Source: Diphasiastrum complanatum (Eukaryota > Streptophyta > Lycopodiopsida > Lycopodiales > Lycopodiaceae). From it: a stretch of 64,000 bases of DNA. The number at the start of each line of letters is the position of its first letter. The first letter of the stretch is position 1. The position numbers were made by a program, and so were the translations under genes. This document shows, piece after piece, positions 44,574 to 57,899 of this stretch. The stretch spans positions 28,879,192 through 28,943,191 of the forward strand of contig CM055097.1 of assembly GCA_029204225.1 (NCBI GenBank), read 5' to 3'. The notes under the pieces are model-generated. The model was given only the letters and a program-made list of their open reading frames with translations, did not search any database and was not told the origin of the DNA.

Positions 44574-46080
44574 ATGAAGACACTACGAGACCGAAATACA
44601 TAGTATTTTGAAAGGATGACGAAACTCCAAAAGGAAGTAGGCGAATTTTAAGTAACTAAGGATGAGACCATGTACGAAATGGATCTATTACAATCCCAAC
44701 TGGACAACATCATGGTGGGAGGCCTAGTGCGAATTAACAATGTCGCCCTCAAGGAGTGGACTCAGAACATTTTTTGCACGCAAGTCGTAGAGAAACTTGA
44801 GCAACTCATCGAAGAACAGGGCCTATTGTAGTAGGAAATTCTACAGTTGGAGAAGGAGTTGGTAGAGAAGCAGGGCTTCTTGCCCATCACCCACCAATGT
44901 AGAGATTTGTTGAGCCATCCAGAGGCCATAATAGCGCAGGCCAGCCTACAACAATTGATGGCGGATATGCAATAGTCGTGACAACAAATATCCAACCTAC
45001 AAGGGGAATTAAAAGCTAGGGAAGTTAAATGTGTACAGTTACATGAAGAAGTGAAGTGACACAGTTGAACACGGAACTCCATGCTAGGCAACACCCTAAA
45101 TGGACGGTTCATAGCCCAAACCACAACCTGATCAAGTAGAGTTGACAAACACAATAGGACAATGTATGGGGTGGATATATGCAACGTAGAACATTGATTA
45201 TGTGTTCTTACCAGGGATAAGGGACATTACCATTGAGGAATGGGAAGAGCCCTGGGACTTGAGCGAATTATATGATTTCTGGCTGGAATCGGATTTGAAG
45301 GCGCAGGCAGTATTGGCATGGGCATTTTTACAGGGCAAGATGAAGGTAAACAACTGGGATGGAGTTGAAATCCTAACGAGAAGCACTATGCTGATTGCGG
45401 CAGAGTATGTGTATGAAATGGAGCGGGGCTTTAAACTCCATAATGATGTTCACTATAGTATGTTTCACAAGCGGGCGAAGTTCAGACCTTGGTTGGTCGG
45501 GACATGCTGGAATTTCAAGGCTTTGTACGCAGCAATAGCGCAACATGTGGGTGACTCATATCCACTACTATGGAGAAATTATTGTCATTGGGAGGAAGAT
45601 TTTCAGCAACAGGTATAGGATACTGAAGGCCACATCAAAAAAAAGAAGGAAAACAAGGGAACCTAACGAGCCACAACATACGAGGCCTTAGAATTCTATA
45701 ACTTTATCGTGATTGCAATGAAGCAGACCCAGGAGTTGTTCTTGAAGAAAACTTACATGCCTCTCACCACTGAATGGTTTTTGAACAATATAATGCTGAT
45801 AAAACAAACACCGCGACCAGTATCAGGCATCATAGATGACAAACTGAATCTTCTACTCACGACATTGCGATATGGTTTGACTACCCCTTTACCAGCACCC
45901 AGGGATTGGTCATCACTGTCTCTGCCAAGGAAATATAAACTGAATGCGATTGATTCATAGGGCAAAGGTGAATTTGTGTCACATTGTTCAAGGATGAACA
46001 CATCCAGTGAAAGTGAGAGTGAACACGATAGCAAGGACATAAAGAAGAGGAAGCGGACAAAGAGGGCTGACAAATGAACT
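44574..46080 (+). pseudogene. Retroelement accessory ORF fragment with coiled coil
   Basis: The plus frames give a coiled coil (LLQSQLDNIMVGGLV, VVEKLEQLIEEQGLL, EILQLEKELVEKQGFLP), then a conserved-looking block (45202-45618; LRDLSELYDF-like start, VLAWAFLQGKMKVNNWDG, MLIAAEYVYEMERGFKL, YPLLWRNYCHWEEDF). A further block follows (45709-45960; KTYMPLTTEWFLNN), and the end is basic (KKRKRTKRADK). Stops split it. Its N-terminal end is cut by the Gypsy LTR at 44573. It has the general build of the ORF at 22488-25503 (coiled coil then compact C-terminal part), but I cannot show homology by eye. Function unknown. Confidence 0.45.
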
Positions 46081-46989
46081 CGGTGGAACTCGTTTTTATC
46101 CACCGGGGAATATGTGTTAGACCTATTATGGCCAAAGGGTTTTTACAATATAAATATAGGTTAGGTAAGTAAAGGCTAAAGAGTTATGCATATGAAGTTT
46201 ATGTTATGATCGAAATGTATTTTTATGATTAGATAAATAAGTTAGGCCAAGTGGTTTCTAGAGTAATTGATGTTATGTGTTCAAGTTGTTAGGGTAGTTG
46301 ACGTCTAGTCATATTCAGGAGGAAGCCGAACAGTCCGTAAGCGACTGGAAGGTCATCAATTGCGGTTTCCATATGGTTTATGAGAAGTTGAACCGACCTC
46401 TGATGGATGTTACAGAAGGTTGTGTGGTTGGATTGTGGGATGGACACAGTTGTATAAGTAGGAAGTTTAGAGCTGCGATGGGGGACTCTTGATTAGACCC
46501 TGTTTAACGGTAGTTTGATCAGGTGTCTAGGGTGATAGCCGAGTCAAAGTGAGGGGAATCTTTTAATTCTTATGTCAGGTTGCAAGCTGTAGGAGGTGTT
46601 TTCCCTGCTTAAGACCTTTTGAGCAATTATGATATGGGCATTATTGACTGCTCAATACTGTAATTTTTAACTGTGTTGAATCATTATATGGAAAAGAATG
46701 GGCATATTGTTCTCGACAGCGTTATAGGATGTTCTGTTGTGAATATTGCATAATTGGTGTTACATGACCATTCTCTATTTTCCAGTTGCAGTAATGTGTT
46801 GAGATGTTTAAAATAATGGAGTGGATTTCCTTCTATTCAGTTCTATAGCACTTCATGAATAACGTTAAGCGGGTCTTGGTTGCACTAGTCTAATTCTGCA
46901 ATGTATTGGGCTTTTATAATGGTGTGATATGCTTGCAGTGTGTAGATAAAATCAAGTAGAGCACCAGGTAGTTAGGTGATTAAACACCC
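46081..46989 (+). other. Probable LTR or 3' region after the accessory ORF
   Basis: TGTTAGACC at about 46111 follows a purine-containing stretch (CCGGGGAATA) and could be an LTR start. No gene is seen, and no second LTR copy was found to confirm it. Confidence 0.35.
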
Positions 46990-47590
46990 CCTAACACAAG
47001 GCTCTCATTTTCAGCTGAAGAAATTGATGACTCATCTTCATCATTAGAGTCTATCGACAAATTCTCATCCGAATTAGCATCCAACCCAAACCGTACTTGT
47101 AAAATAGATATTGTAAAATTTCAAAAATGGTTCGTCATTGTTAACTCAAAATTAAATGCAAGCACATCCACATCTTCAAGATTTATATCATCGACTCTTG
47201 GTTGGTTCTTTGTTGCACGCTTCCACTTGCCTCTTGGATCTAATTGCAACATTTCTAGCTCGTACATTCCCAAAAAAGCATTTGTTGAAATGGTATGCAT
47301 CCAATGCACATGTACAATCTTGGTGTCATTGCTCTGAATGTAGCCAATCACTTTAGCAATCCAAAATAAATGAAAAGGCTTTTTTGCGTCTTGGCTTTTT
47401 TGAGAAGCAATTGAACATTTGGTCAATTTGATCATGAGTGTGACCCACCAGTAAAATCCTATTTTATTTTTTTTGAAAATCTTCAACTAACATTGATAAA
47501 TATGCCAGCACTGTTTGATTTTGATTTCTCTAGCAGTATTATCAAGTTGCAAGTATAGAATCTCATGAAGAGTATTACCAAATCTCATAG
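46990..47590 (-). pseudogene. DUF7869-like fragment, copy 2
   Basis: The minus strand gives FGNTLHEILYLQLDNTAREI, a frameshift, then LVGHTHDQI and FSKKPRRKK-like blocks, and further down WKRATKNQPRVDDINLEDVD. These match the gene at 3793-5280, including its LDN and GHTH motifs. Only the C-terminal half is present. It is joined in frame to a Gypsy gag on its upstream side. Confidence 0.65.
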
Positions 47591-48939
47591 TCTTTTGTCT
47601 TTGCTTTCGAGATAGGCTTATCAATAGTGGCCTCGAAAGTTTTGTCCTTGTAATTTCCACGTCCCCTTCCTCAAAGGTGACTTTCTTCCCAATAGTGGCT
47701 GTCTGTAATTCAGAATTGATAATTTCTTTTGCTTCTGCTAAAATATCCTTCGAGAATAACTTGGCTGCATCACGATCATAATCAGGATCAGCTTTGAGAT
47801 TTTCCTTCATTATAGACTTGTTCGAAGATTTCTTCTTCGACGAATTTCTCCGCTTCTTTGAAGATACTTTTGAGTCAGGTTTCGAGGAGCTTTTTCTTCT
47901 CGTAGTCACTTTAAATAACTTCTCGACATCGCTTGGCCAAGATTGGTCAACTGCCTTCGTCTGTTTGGCTTTGATGACATCAACCTTCTGCACAACAACA
48001 ATAGATTTCAATTTCGTATCAGCAGCATTAGTAGATGTAGCTACATACTAGTACTTTGGACGCGGATTCTGCGGTTGTGGACATTCTGAATACTTATGGC
48101 CAGGTTCTTTGCAGTTCGAACATAAAGGTATATATCTGATCAGCTTTCCTAGCTACAATCAGGCGAAAAATGTCCTGGTTCACCACAATTATAGCAATTT
48201 TCCAAAATGGGTTTCATTGAACTAGTAGCATTGATTGTAGGACCAACAAATTTTGGCGGATTGTATCTTTTTGGTACAAACTTTGGTTTGCCTGGTTGGG
48301 CTGGTGTTATGCTACCCTGGACATAATTAGTAGACACATCATCTTGAAATATAAAGAGCACTTCCTGAGAAGCATCTTCAACATACTTTACGTTTACAGA
48401 TTTGCAATCTTCTTTTGAATGTCCAGATGTACCGAACTTCGTCTGGTTCAAAAACGCATCTTTCAATAGTAACTAAGTAGCTAAACATCCTGGTCCAACT
48501 TGGCTATACCATATGCGCGCTTGCTTTCTCAGAAGGCCATGAAAGATCCGCATCATGTCAGCATCTGTACCTTCGATATTTGAGCTAGCAATCGACTCAC
48601 TGAACTACAAAACATAACTATCAACATTATCTGAAGATGTTCCTTTAAAATAATCAAATTTGATCTTCGAGATTGAAGTAAAACAGGGAGCAGGGCCTTC
48701 CATAATCGGTTCTTGTTGAGGTTCAGACTTCGGCTCAGGATCAGGATCTGGTTCAGCTGCAGTAGAAGCTTCAAGACAAAGATTTTTGGAAAAATTTTCA
48801 AGATTAAGAAGATTATCAAAGAAAGTTTCATTAAAATTATGGAAGGGTGAATCTCCTCTTTGCAAGGATTCCTGAAGACTTTTGAAAAATCATCACAAAG
48901 TTTCCAATATCTTTCTAGTCGAGCAGCTCTATCTGACAT
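47591..48939 (-). pseudogene. Gypsy gag with two zinc knuckles
   Basis: From the ATG at 48939 (MSDRAARLERYWKLCDDFSK), after a frame change, the minus strand gives an acidic Pro/Glu stretch (PDPDPEPKSEPQQEP), then GTDADMMRIFHGLLRKQARI. Two CCHC knuckles follow: CYNCGEPGHFSPDC (about 48155-48200) and CSNCKEPGHKYSEC (about 48080-48125). The lysine-rich stretch SSKKRRNSSKKKSSNK leads into the junction at about 47590. Protease and the rest of pol are missing. Confidence 0.75.
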
Positions 48940-49838
48940 ACACTAGGATGCTGTCAGTTTGTATCAACTTAAATTGGGTATCCCCGAGCCAAAAATCGGC
49001 ATATGTTCTATTATACCAACATAGAATTGCTAGATTTGTGCAATATTTATGTCGTTCCCCAAGGAGATAGCACTTAAAAGCTGTTTAATTGGTACAGTCC
49101 TGACTTATTGAGAATGAAATAGTGTCGTGTGTTAATCTGGTTGTCAACAAACATTTAGTAAGTAACCAGTATTACTTTTGTTGTGGGTGTGTGATGATGA
49201 CAAATGCAGAACAACAATCTTTCTCTATCAAACCGAATGAAAAGCATTTTACAAGTGAAAATCTATCAAAATAGCACAAATGAACTACACTCTGACTGAT
49301 TAAGTTGTCAGCAAGGACTTGCATTATGTTCGATGTAGACGTGTACGAACAATTAAATAGTTAATTTTATTCTTGAACGATTGTGTTCTAGATAGAAGTC
49401 CTCAACAACTAAAGTCCAGTCATGGTTAAAGAACTCAAATGGTTCATGAATATGTTAGAAAGATATATCTTTGTTACAAATATGAATACAGATCAATAAC
49501 TCATTTCCTTAGGCAGGGACTACCATTTCACATGTATACATACTTCTTCACCAGTGATTGTGAAAAATTGTAGCAAAGTGATACGTTACTTGGGTGACGA
49601 ACACAAAGTATTCGTGCAGCTGAGTAAGTTAGTTTAAAGACAGTTGTGTACATCAGCTTTACGGAAACACAACAAATGTCTGTAATGATATATTGAATCT
49701 GTCTGACCAAAGAGTGATTTAAGCAATGTAAAAGAGATCGCTAATAACACGAAGTCACTTGCACTCATCACTGCGAAGAACATAGATCATAGCAAATAAC
49801 CTTGGACGCTCTATCCACTTATTCAAATGCACAAGTAC

Positions 49839-49908
<70 letters not shown>

Positions 49909-50149
49909 GTGTGAGAATGAAGCATGTCTTCATATATATCACTTATGGAGTGAGCAAACACACCTTTTGAGATTCCTGGTGCGTCGCTCCATTGACTAAC
50001 TCTAGTTAATATATGAGTTACATGTAAATTTTACAATTGAAGGTACATTTATGTACGAGTTTAATCTACTCTAGTTTAAGGTGGCAATACGAATCTAGTC
50101 GGTTCATATGCTTGACTAGCGTAAGACTGTTCAAGGAATCGTTTTAGTT
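48940..50149. other. Non-coding stretch, possible Gypsy leader and LTR
   Basis: No gene is supported. The part next to 48940 should be the leader of the gag above. The stretch includes the CT microsatellite. Confidence 0.4.
49845..49904. repeat. CT microsatellite, about 60 bp
   Basis: Uninterrupted (CT)n of about 30 units. Confidence 0.95.
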
Positions 50150-52800
50150 CTGTAAGTCACTTTATCGTTTCATTCACAAAGTGTGTTCCGCGATCACTTG
50201 CGATCTCAATAGGACATCCTAATCTAGTAATGACGTTTTCATATAGGAACTTAGTCGTTGATTTTGCATCTACAACTCGAACTGCTTTTGCTTCAACCCA
50301 CTTGGTCATATAATCAGTTACAACAATGATAGATCGGGCTTGAGATATGCCCCATGGCCATTTCTTGAATAGTGCTTGCAATAAAACTGGATGTAAAGGT
50401 TCATAATTTTGTCGTGTAGGACCACATGCCTGTGGACAAACATCACATGACTAAATATAATTTTCTGTATCTTTATCAGGTTAATAGAAATCTAACCTTT
50501 TGTCAGATTATTAAGCGGAGCTGCTACCTTAGTATAATCCTCAATAAATCTTATGAAGAAAATACTAAATCCTCAAAATGATTTAACTTGCTTCACAGTT
50601 CCCAAAATTGGCCACTCAATCACAATCATCATTTTATTCTCGTCAAACTTAATCCCATTAACAACAATTCTTTCTTAAAGAATTCACACTTGGGCTCTTT
50701 AGCATAGAGTAACTTCTGCCAGAGATTCATCAAGACGATTCTCAGGTGCTCTGTGTTACTTAAAGGTTTTATTGTAGACGATAATGTCATCTAGGAATAC
50801 TACCAAAAACTTCCCCAAATATGGACGAAAGAATTCATTCATCATTTGTTGGAACATTGATGGAGCATTTACAACACTAAGAATTTATAATGACCAAATC
50901 TAGAATGAAATCTTGTCTTTTGGATATCTTACGATTTAATTCTTCTTTGATGGTACCCTATCCTGAGATCTATCTTGGTGAAATACTAAGCTCCACCCAA
51001 GTGATCTACAAGGTCATCCATCCCGGGTAACGGGTATTTATTCTTGACAATCACATTATTTAAGCCCTTGTAATCGACACACATCCAAAAACCTCCATCT
51101 TTCTTTGCCTTTAGAAGAACATGAGTGCCCCATGGTGATTTGCTAGGTTGTATATGTCCCATCCTCAAATAATTTTCTATTTGATTTGAAAACTCTGTCT
51201 CCTCTTTCTGAGAAAACTTGTAAGGTTGTCTAGAGACAGGTTGACTTCCTAGAATTAACTCAATCCTATGGTCTATTGACCTAGATGGTGGTAAGCCATG
51301 AGGTAATTCAGATGGAAAAACACCCTAAATTCATTTATGATCAGTTCTTTCATTGCTTATTCATAATCTAAATTTTATTGGAGTTAAGAATTGTTGAGAA
51401 TTCACAACCATTTAGATACATTTCAGGAAACATCTACAACTGAAATAGCAAACATAGAAAAAACTTCATATTGTGAATAGTCCAATGCTTCCATTTCATC
51501 AACTGTAGAAATTTTATCCAACGAACATACAAAATTACTACCAAATAATGTAATTACCTTATCACTGTTGAAACTGAGAATATGCTTCTTAAAATCAATT
51601 ATCAAAGAAGGCGATTTACTAAATAACCATTTGTATTCCGAAATAAAATCAGTATAGGCTACATCTAAAACATGAAAATTAAATGATTGTATGTGTCCTT
51701 GCATAAAAAAAGGGAGATTCGGGACTTTTACGTTTCAAGTCTCCAACTCAAAAGCTAGATAAACTTTATATATATGATTGTTGGCTTCAGTTACCAGGCT
51801 GAGTTTTTGCACAAGACGAGAATCAATAAAATTATGAGGATGTCCAATAGAATACTCACTTCTTGATCTTAAACTGTGCTAATTAAATGGAAAAGTTCAT
51901 TAAGCAAGAAAGAAGTGGTGTTGAAAGAACATTCACACTCACAATCTGTTAGGTTAATTTCCAAAGTCTGACCATTACTTCTTGTGATTTCAATCATATG
52001 GACATTTTCTTCCTTTTTGGACAAAACTTCATCATAGTCCATGATTTTTGCAAACGAAACATAACTTCTCTTGTTTATGCTTTTTTCGAAACATAGATTT
52101 CCTAAATCTTCGGTTTTCTAAGTTCCGATGCTGCTTGATCCAATTCGTCAAAATATTTTACTTGGTCTAGACCGCGCTTCTTCCCCTTCTTGGTTTTCAG
52201 AAGTAGTTGGAATTTGAGCGAACTGCTTCCTAGATGCCACCACTATGGAATCATATGCTTTCGAAATTTGAAATGCATCTTCGAGGCCTTGAAGCACATT
52301 TTGTCTGCATTTGTTTTAATGGTCGGCTGGCAAACCTAGGACAAGCTGCCATAATGCCAACTTTGCATCGAATAATGGAACCCTATTTCATAGGTCCATA
52401 AATTCTTGGATGTAAGTGTTCAAGCTCTTTGTTCCCATTTTGTATTTCACGAAATTCAAGTAGTAGTCAACTACATCTCCAATCACAAAAGCTTTTTTAA
52501 AGACTTCCGCAAACGCATCCCAGGTAGTTGGCTTCACCGATAAATATCGCCACAACGATGATGCTTTGCCGCATAAGAACAGCACGACAGTCTCAATTTT
52601 TTTCTCATTTGAAACTCCATGCAAGTTGAAATAACTGATCCACTTAACGAGCCAGTCTTCGACGACTTCAGGTTTCTTCTCCTTCTCTCCCGAATGAATC
52701 TCCGGTTGAAACCGAGATTGAGCGAAGATAACAATTTGACATGGTTTAGAAAAACCTCCATTTGCTAATCTCTCATCTGATTCCGATTATTCATATCATT
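50150..52800 (-). pseudogene. Decayed Gypsy gag-pol
   Basis: Downward on the minus strand: gag (52761-52380; LFLCGKASSLWRYLSVKP, WDAFAEVFKKAFVIGD); protease-like stretch near 51850 (GHPHNFIDSRLVQKL); post-protease region (51704-51423); RT start (51168-50986; [17 protein letters not shown] shifted, then [20 protein letters not shown]); remnants of RT fingers and palm to 50500; integrase core (50381-50157; SIIVVTDYMTKWVEAKAV, IEIASDRGTHFVNE). Most of RNase H seems deleted between about 50600 and 50480. There are very many stops. Confidence 0.75.
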
Positions 52801-52981
52801 GAGCGTCATCCTCAACTGTTGGCAAATCACCATATAGGATAATGCACCTGGATTTACAACTTGATTTAAATTTCTTCGGCCATCTCGATTTATCTATTCC
52901 TGGAAATTACCAAATTTATATGGCCACTCTTTCCCTATGAAGTGCATATGTAATCAACCTTGTGTAATTTTTTCATATAAT

Positions 52982-54056
52982 TGTCGTTGTCTACCTTGTG
53001 TAGTTCCACTAGCGTATGCTCTTTCCAAGTCTAGGTGGTTGGGTTTTCAAACGACTCAACTGCAACTGTGCATGCGTCCATAGTGATGTACATTTCTTGG
53101 CTACGATTGGTATGATGTTCAATCAGTGGTCACTTGTCATGGCTAAAATTTTCCAAGTACTAGGGTCACTGCCTTACCGACTACTGATATGGCCACTCTT
53201 TCCAATATGAGTTATGAAGTGCATACGTTTTCAGCCTTGAAGTTTTTTCTACACCCCTCCGATCAATCATTGCTATTTACTATACCCATCATTCTTATTA
53301 CTATTCTCTACGATACTCTCCATTCTCGTTATAATGTCCTAACCCATCCTCGTTCATTGAATTTTATGATTTTGGTCATAACGCTTCACTGTATGATCCT
53401 CACAATACTGTTGGTTGAAGTTTCAGGTATGGCTTGAATTCTCATATGTTAGAGCTGACATATAGATTTTATTTTGGTACTAATTCTTAAGACAGATCCC
53501 CAGAAGTGAGATTTTTAGTAACTTTTTTATACACATAGAATGTCAAATACATTTTTTCACTGTTTTTGGCTTCCTGCATGATGTGTACTAAGCCCAACAT
53601 ATCAGAAATTCAGTATGGTGAGTTTGATATCCGAGTTAAGTACCGTTTAACCATTGACTTTTACACTTTTGCAGTCTTCTCTCGGCCTTTCCGTGCTCAT
53701 GGGTTCGACACACCTTGGGAGTTAGGTGGTTGAGTGTTCGCCTCCCAAGGCCCGTGTGTTTCAACGGGTAACTTGGGCAGGGTGTTTCTAAATTCAAAAC
53801 ATTCACTATCAGAGTTTATTCTTTCCTAGCCCGAGCGGGCATTAAAACCGCCTCTGTGTTTCAAGAGGATCGACTATTTCTTCATTTTTCAACACAAAAC
53901 AATATTCTGGAAAATAATGAGTTGTTGTCCAAATAAAAAAAATCTACTCAATTTTCATAGCCCATCAAACTTCTATGTAAAACTTTCCTATATTTATACT
54001 TGAAGTATCATTCCCCATACACACACACATTAGTCATTTGTCTTCAGCACTGAACA
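52982..54056 (-). repeat. 1.1-kb direct repeat, copy 1
   Basis: This is nearly the same as 54688-55803 throughout. Read on the minus strand both begin TGTTCAGTGCTGAAGA and end ACGACA, so they could be LTRs, but I find neither a primer site nor a target duplication. A 9-bp hairpin stem (CCTTGGGAG / CTCCCAAGG) lies at 53713-53750. Confidence 0.7.
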
Positions 54057-54687
54057 AACCTCATTAATGACGTAACAAACCTCATAACACTAGCTATCAA
54101 TCACATATATACTCAGTTTTCACAAGATATTATGGTCATATTAACTTCATATAACCAAAATTGGTATGACAGACATCAAGCATTCCTTTACAAGTTATCG
54201 ATGGCAGAATGCCAGCCTAGTTTTAGGCAAGACTAGTCATTGTTCTAACAACATCATACTTGGTGTGTTTAAAAACAGATAGTGATAACACTAACCAGAC
54301 TCTCTACATAATGTTATGACCTGTCAAACAACCCACAGACGCATACAATAGCTCATGTACATCATTTATTAAGAATAGTGACAACCTACAACTAATCTCA
54401 CAATCAGTCCATCGATTCACATGTTCACAACAATATTCAAATGTCCATGAAGAGAAGTACCTTGATGTTTTCTAAAAACAGCCAAATCTCCTCAAGACGT
54501 CTCTCTGTCTAGTAACAGTCTGGCAATGTACTTTGAGTTTTTGGTTTGATTACTGATATTCAATAACCTTTTCTTAAATATTGAATACCCCATCCTTTCT
54601 CTCTCCTGGAAGTGCCGATCGTTCAGTATATGGGATGATTTCTCACCCTCGAAGATATTTTGGTGATTCTGATGATTTTCAAATAGT
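54057..54687. other. 630-bp spacer between the direct repeats
   Basis: No known coding domain. An 80-codon open frame on the minus strand (54492-54734, HNQNIFEGE-like) is unrecognised. If the flanking repeats are LTRs the element would be a very short non-autonomous one. Confidence 0.4.
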
Positions 54688-55803
54688 TGTCGTTTTCTAC
54701 CTTGTGTAGTTCCACTAACGTATGCTCTTTCCAAGTCTAGGTGGTTGGGTTTTTTGACGACTCAACTGCAACTGTGCATGCCTCCATATTGATGTACGTT
54801 TCTTGTCTACGATTGGTATGATCTTCAATCGGTGGTCACTTGTCATGGCTAAAATTTTCCATGTCCTAGGGTCACTGCCTTACGGACTACTGATATGGCC
54901 ACTCTTTCCAATATGAGTTATGAAGTGCATACGTAATCGGCCTTGTGTAGTTTTTTCTGTACTCATCATTTTTTAAGATACTCCCCATTCCCGTTATAAT
55001 GTCCCAACCCAACCTCGTTCATTGAATTTTATGATTTTGGTCATAACACTTCACTGTATGATCCTCACAATACTGTTGGTTGAAGTTTCAGGTATGGCTT
55101 GAATTCTCACCTAAGTCACATTATTGTACGTTAGAGCTTACATATAGATTTTGGTACTAATTCTTAAGGCAAACCCCCAGAAGTGAGATTTTTAGTGACG
55201 TTTTCATACACATAGAATGTCGAATACATTTTTTCACTGTTTTTGGCTTCCTGCATGATGTGTACTAAGCCCAACATATCAGAAATTCAGTATGATTTTC
55301 ATTTTGTTTCATCTAAAGTTCGTCAAGAGAATCTTCATGTTGTTAATGGTGTTTGATATCTGAGTTAAGTACCGTTTAGACCATTGACTTTTACACTTTC
55401 GCGGTCTTCTCTCGGCCTTTCCATGCGCATGGGTTCGACACACCTTGGGAGTTAGGCGGTCGAGTCTTCGCCTCCCAAGGCCCGTGTGTTTCAACGGGTA
55501 ACGTGTGTTTCAACGGGTAACTTGAGCAGGGTGTTTCTAAATTCGGAACATTCACTATCAGAGTTTATTCTTTCCTAGCCCGGGCGGGCATTAAAATCGA
55601 CTGTGTTTCAAGAGGATCAACTATTTCTTCATTTTCAACACAAAAACAATATTCTGGAAAATAAAGAGTTGTTGTCCAAATAAAAAAAATCTACTCAGTT
55701 TTCATAGCCCATCAAACTTCTATATCAAACTCTCCTATATTTATACTCGAAGTATCATTCCCCATACACACACACATTAGTCATTTATCTTCAGCACTGA
55801 ACA
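54688..55803 (-). repeat. 1.1-kb direct repeat, copy 2
   Basis: Partner of 52982-54056. The hairpin stem recurs at about 55443-55480, and a 20-bp local duplication (CGTGTGTTTCAACGGGTAAC) follows at 55481-55520. Confidence 0.7.
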
Positions 55804-57199
55804 TTCTAGCTGCCGTAGATTTCTGCCCTCTGATGGTCGCGCTTCTCCTTTCTTCTGATGGCGGCATTCAATGCTGGCCTTGAATCTACTACGCGCTGGT
55901 GAGAACGCTGACCACTCATCTCTGTATGAAAACTAACGTTTGGAATACTGATTTTTGAGCAAGAGGTGCCTCCCTGTCGGCGATGGAGCAGTAATTCCTC
56001 ATGCTGAATTTCTGACAATACTTATTCACACTTACGTGTGTAGGCAAACGTATTGCCCTTCAACTGACTGATGATCTCAGATGGGTCGCTGGCTCTGATT
56101 CTGCTCATGGTAAGCATTTGGACACATCTCACACCTTGATAGAACACCTCCACAGCAGTATGTAAGTGGAAATAACGATAGTATGTGGTTGATACACTCT
56201 AGTAAACAAGATCTATCTCTCAACTTGCATGGTATCAGACTCACTCTATGTCTCAGATGCATTCACAAGTAATTCCTATGCACCTCATGGAGGCTCGCAA
56301 ATAGTCAATGCTCACTGGCCATCCTCAGTTCCAGTTGGCACTTAAAACAATATGTAGATAGTTCTTGAAACGGAACTCATGCAGCTACAAAGACACGAAT
56401 GCTCAGACACATCATAGCTTTTTACTTCAGCAAGTTCTCTCACACCTATTCATAGATTTTTCAGATTTCGTCAGTAGTCTAGCAGGGTAGCAGAACAAAG
56501 CAAAAATGCAGCCACCCATCACATACTCAGGCTTCTTCACTATAACTCCCCTCTCACCAGCAGTATAACCCATCACACAGAGTAGTAGATTATCAGAACT
56601 CCAAAAATTCAATATTTCTCTCAGCAAAACAACGTAGCAGCATCATCCTCTGACCAAGACAGCCTCACTCTTCCAGGACTTCTTATTTTTGATAAATGTT
56701 GGGGGCCAGCAGAATTTCAGCAAAACAACACATAAGCAGGACTTTTCAGTAGAACTCATTACCACACAGAATTACAGAATATCATAGCTACAAGAACTAC
56801 CACAACTCTAAATGATCTCAGCAAGCCAAAGCAGCAGCATAACCACCTACGAGCAAGACAGTTTCACTCTCTCATGACATATTTTTCATTAAGATTATGG
56901 GCCTTTTTATAGATGATGGTGGAGGGCCACCCTTCACCTTGCCATCTTGTCAATTTTCAAATTCTTCTCCCCTTTTCTACATGTGCAAAATGTGGTGGAG
57001 CCCATCACATCAGCCACTTGCAAGACTTGACTAGAACCTTCTTTTTCTCAAAGTGATGTAGGCATTCATCTTCTTTTGTTGACATGTGGCAAAGGTGTGA
57101 CATCACCCAATGTGATGTCACTTGGGTGAGGTCAAAAAAGTTTTTAACCCATTACCTAAATCTTCACTTTTACAAGGCCATAATTTTTTTTCATTAAAC
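55804..57199. other. Non-coding stretch with a Copia-type primer site
   Basis: TGGTATCAGACTC at about 56230 follows AACTTGCA, as at the end of a plus-strand Copia LTR. No gag or pol follows, so this may be a leader remnant. Nothing else is recognised. Confidence 0.35.
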
Positions 57200-57289
57200 T
57201 GCTTAGGCCGGGTGCCTCTTCCGTATTTTGCCTTGTCGATTTTTCTTTGTACTGTGGTTTCGATACTATAAATTGTCATTGTCTCATTT

Positions 57290-57440
57290 TTTTCGAAACC
57301 CCCTCTAGAGGTTCACATTTTCAAAACCCATTGTGCCCACATTTATGATATTTTCGAAACCCATGGAGTCTACATTTCTGATACCCACTTTGTCGATATT
57401 TTGAAACCCAATGTTTTTACATTTTTGAACCCACCTTTTT
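57290..57440. repeat. Degenerate tandem repeats of about 35-40 bp
   Basis: Four or more units are built on TTTCGAAACCCA, a short spacer, then ACATTTNTGATA. Spacing is irregular. Confidence 0.6.
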
Positions 57441-57899
57441 TTTGGTAATGCCTTTAATCAGTTCTTGATTCTGCAAGTTCTGACATGGTTACAAGTGACA
57501 GACAGAGCAATCTTGAGAAGAAACTAACTATTCCTGAAAAACAAAAATATTTTTGATATCAATAAAATATTTTTGGGTACATCAAAATTTTGCTCGGCAT
57601 GGCCGACATTTTTACTATTGGGCCAATTTTAAGGACGTAAATCTTCTGGCTAACCACATTTAGGTGGGCTGGGACCTATTTCTACATGGACTGGCATTTT
57701 TCTTCGGTCTTACAAAATCTGACCTATGTCTAATATTTTTGACGATTCCTTAGACCGTTTGTACAAATATATTATCTACTATTAATTAACGTGTCTACCC
57801 ACTTTAAAGGCGGGCTGGGACCCCTTTTGGTCAATATATTTTGCTTCAACTTTTGTTGAATCCACAATATTTTGGTGCTCGTCAAATACTCTGCCACTG

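Noticed and set aside
49755-49999. Open frames of alternating Arg-Glu or Ser-Leu repeats
   Set aside because: They are translations of the CT microsatellite in both directions, not a protein.
53713-53750. Hairpin with possible tRNA-like flank
   Set aside because: The stem is clear, but no cloverleaf, A box or B box could be built around it.
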